NCBI GenBank assembly: GCA_903928045.1
Contig: CAIYPH010000425.1
Coordinates: 1 to 5,433, forward strand
From: an uncultured Rhodospirillales bacterium
GTDB taxonomy: Bacteria; Pseudomonadota; Alphaproteobacteria; Acetobacterales; Acetobacteraceae
Direction: 5' to 3'
Length of the DNA: 5,433 nt
The notes under the pieces were generated by a model, which saw only the letters and a list, made by a program, of their open reading frames with translations, was not told the origin of the DNA and ran no database searches. The translations under genes and the position numbers were made by a program. How positions within the stretch are numbered: position 1 is the first letter of the stretch; each line of letters begins with the position of its first letter. Shown here in pieces: positions 4,499-5,433 of this stretch.

Positions 4499-5433
4499 TC
4501 AAACGCTGATTTCGTCCAGCGTCTTGCCGCCATGCTCCGGCACGAAGAACCAAACGCCGATGGCCATGAACGCCATCAGCACCGGGATCGTCATGAAGGA
4601 CGCATAGAACGAGCCGGTGGTCTGCTGCAGCCAGACCGTGACGAAGGGCCACAGCACGAAGCCGACCAGCCAGGCGATCGCCCAGACCACGCCATTCGCC
4701 GCGCCGCGAATGCGGGTCGGGAACACTTCGGCGGTGATGGTCATCGAGGGGCCCCAGAAGCCGAGGAAGCCGATCGACCACAGCAGCCCGTAGACCCACA
4801 GCATCGTATGGTCGCGCGTGCTCGCCCACAGGCCGATGAAGATCGCGCCCTCGACCAGCATGACGATGAAGGCGAGGCGGCGGCCGATCCAGTCCGAGAT
4901 CATGCCGGCGGCGAGCAGCCCGAGGAAGCCGACCAGGCCCCAGCAGGTGTAGAACAGCCCGTATTCCGCGGTCGGCCACTTCATCTCGACGTTGAGGTAA
5001 TAGGCCATCCAGCCGCCCACCGTGCCGTAAATGGCCGTCGAGCAGCAGGCGACGAAGATCGCGACGTAGGTGGAGCGCCGCAGGTCAGGCTGGAAGAGCT
5101 GCATGACCGCGATCTTGTCGGCCTTCTTCTGCCAGTTGGCATCCGCCTCGCTGACAGGTTCGCCGGCGGTGCGCTTGGCGGCGATCTGCCGCTTGCGGTC
5201 CTGCGTCTGCACCCAGTAGGGCGATTCCGGGCATTTCGCCCGCACATAGACCGCGAGCAGCGCGATCAGGCCCGGCACCGCGATGGCCCAACGCCAGCCA
5301 TAGCTGGCCATGATGAACGTCGTGATCAGCCCGGCCGTGGCGGTGCCGAAGCACCAGGTGCCGCGGCTGATACTGAGCACGCGTCCGCGCAGATGCGCCG
5401 GCCAGGTCTCCGCCACCAGCAGCGTGCCCAGCG
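4499..5433 (-). CDS. MFS transporter, metabolite:H+ symporter type, C-terminal part (5' end outside window)
   Basis: The visible 310 residues end at TGA (4501-4499); the reading frame runs off the right edge, so roughly the first 110-120 residues (helices 1 to about 3 or 4) are missing. An internal GTG at 5416 is not the start, because coding continues through LGTLLVAETW. Motifs seen: AETWPAHLRGRVLS at the helix 4-5 turn; PESPYWVQ opening a charged cytoplasmic central loop of about 50 residues (about 68-118); AGMISDWIGRRLAF (174-188), the second-half copy of the MFS signature G-x-x-x-D-x-x-GRR; EVFPTRIRGAANGVVWAIAW (235-254); and the C-terminal tail VPEHGGKTLDEI. Together these point to the sugar/organic-acid/aromatic-acid:H+ symporter branches of the superfamily. 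Substrate cannot be read from the sequence. Eight or so hydrophobic segments are visible. No linked catabolic gene is in the window. Confidence 0.85.
   Translation of the reverse strand, partial: LGTLLVAETWPAHLRGRVLSISRGTWCFGTATAGLITTFIMASYGWRWAIAVPGLIALLAVYVRAKCPESPYWVQTQDRKRQIAAKRTAGEPVSEADANWQKKADKIAVMQLFQPDLRRSTYVAIFVACCSTAIYGTVGGWMAYYLNVEMKWPTAEYGLFYTCWGLVGFLGLLAAGMISDWIGRRLAFIVMLVEGAIFIGLWASTRDHTMLWVYGLLWSIGFLGFWGPSMTITAEVFPTRIRGAANGVVWAIAWLVGFVLWPFVTVWLQQTTGSFYASFMTIPVLMAFMAIGVWFFVPEHGGKTLDEISV

Noticed and set aside
1..5433. Search for CRISPR arrays, insertion sequences, tRNA/rRNA, integrase or phage genes, and toxin-antitoxin or defence genes.
   Set aside because: No spaced direct repeats, terminal inverted repeats, transposase motifs or RNA-gene signatures were seen; the window is almost completely filled by ordinary chromosomal genes.

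Overview
This window is a GC-rich (roughly two-thirds G+C by eye) stretch of bacterial chromosome with tightly packed genes, 4-bp gene overlaps and short GC-rich hairpins between convergent genes. The protein set (class I glutathione reductase, a DUF2459 lipoprotein, an LtnD-type dehydrogenase, prolyl aminopeptidase, a DUF423 membrane protein, an RlmM-like 23S rRNA methyltransferase and an MFS symporter) fits a Gram-negative proteobacterium. Base composition and protein style suggest an alphaproteobacterium, perhaps Acetobacteraceae/Rhodospirillales; that placement is inference.

Layout: (1) 1-563, plus strand, the 3' end of a glutathione-disulfide reductase gene, closed by a hairpin at 583-606. 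(2) 635-3133, minus strand, a probable three-gene operon transcribed right to left: prolyl aminopeptidase (pip), then an L-threonate dehydrogenase-type oxidoreductase (ltnD-like), then a DUF2459 lipoprotein; the last two share a 4-bp GTGA overlap. (3) 3134-3194, a 61-bp divergent intergenic region that must hold both promoters. (4) 3195-4465, plus strand, a two-gene unit: a DUF423 (YgdD-type) membrane protein overlapping by ATGA an RlmM-like rRNA 2'-O-methyltransferase. (5) 4466-4491, an 11-bp-stem hairpin between convergent genes. (6) 4499-5433, minus strand, the C-terminal 310 residues of an MFS metabolite:H+ symporter, cut by the window edge.

The genes do not form one pathway. The strongest functional association is DUF423-rlmM, which matches the ygdD-rlmM neighbourhood of E. 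coli. The pip-ltnD-DUF2459 operon joins peptide turnover, sugar-acid oxidation and an envelope lipoprotein with no evident shared pathway. I see no mobile element, CRISPR array, tRNA/rRNA, phage gene or defence system, and nothing that clearly amounts to an undescribed system. The points worth a second look are the RlmM-like protein with a shortened THUMP-side region, the possible leaderless start of pip, the divergent DUF423 N-terminus, and the LtnD-type enzyme away from its usual partners.
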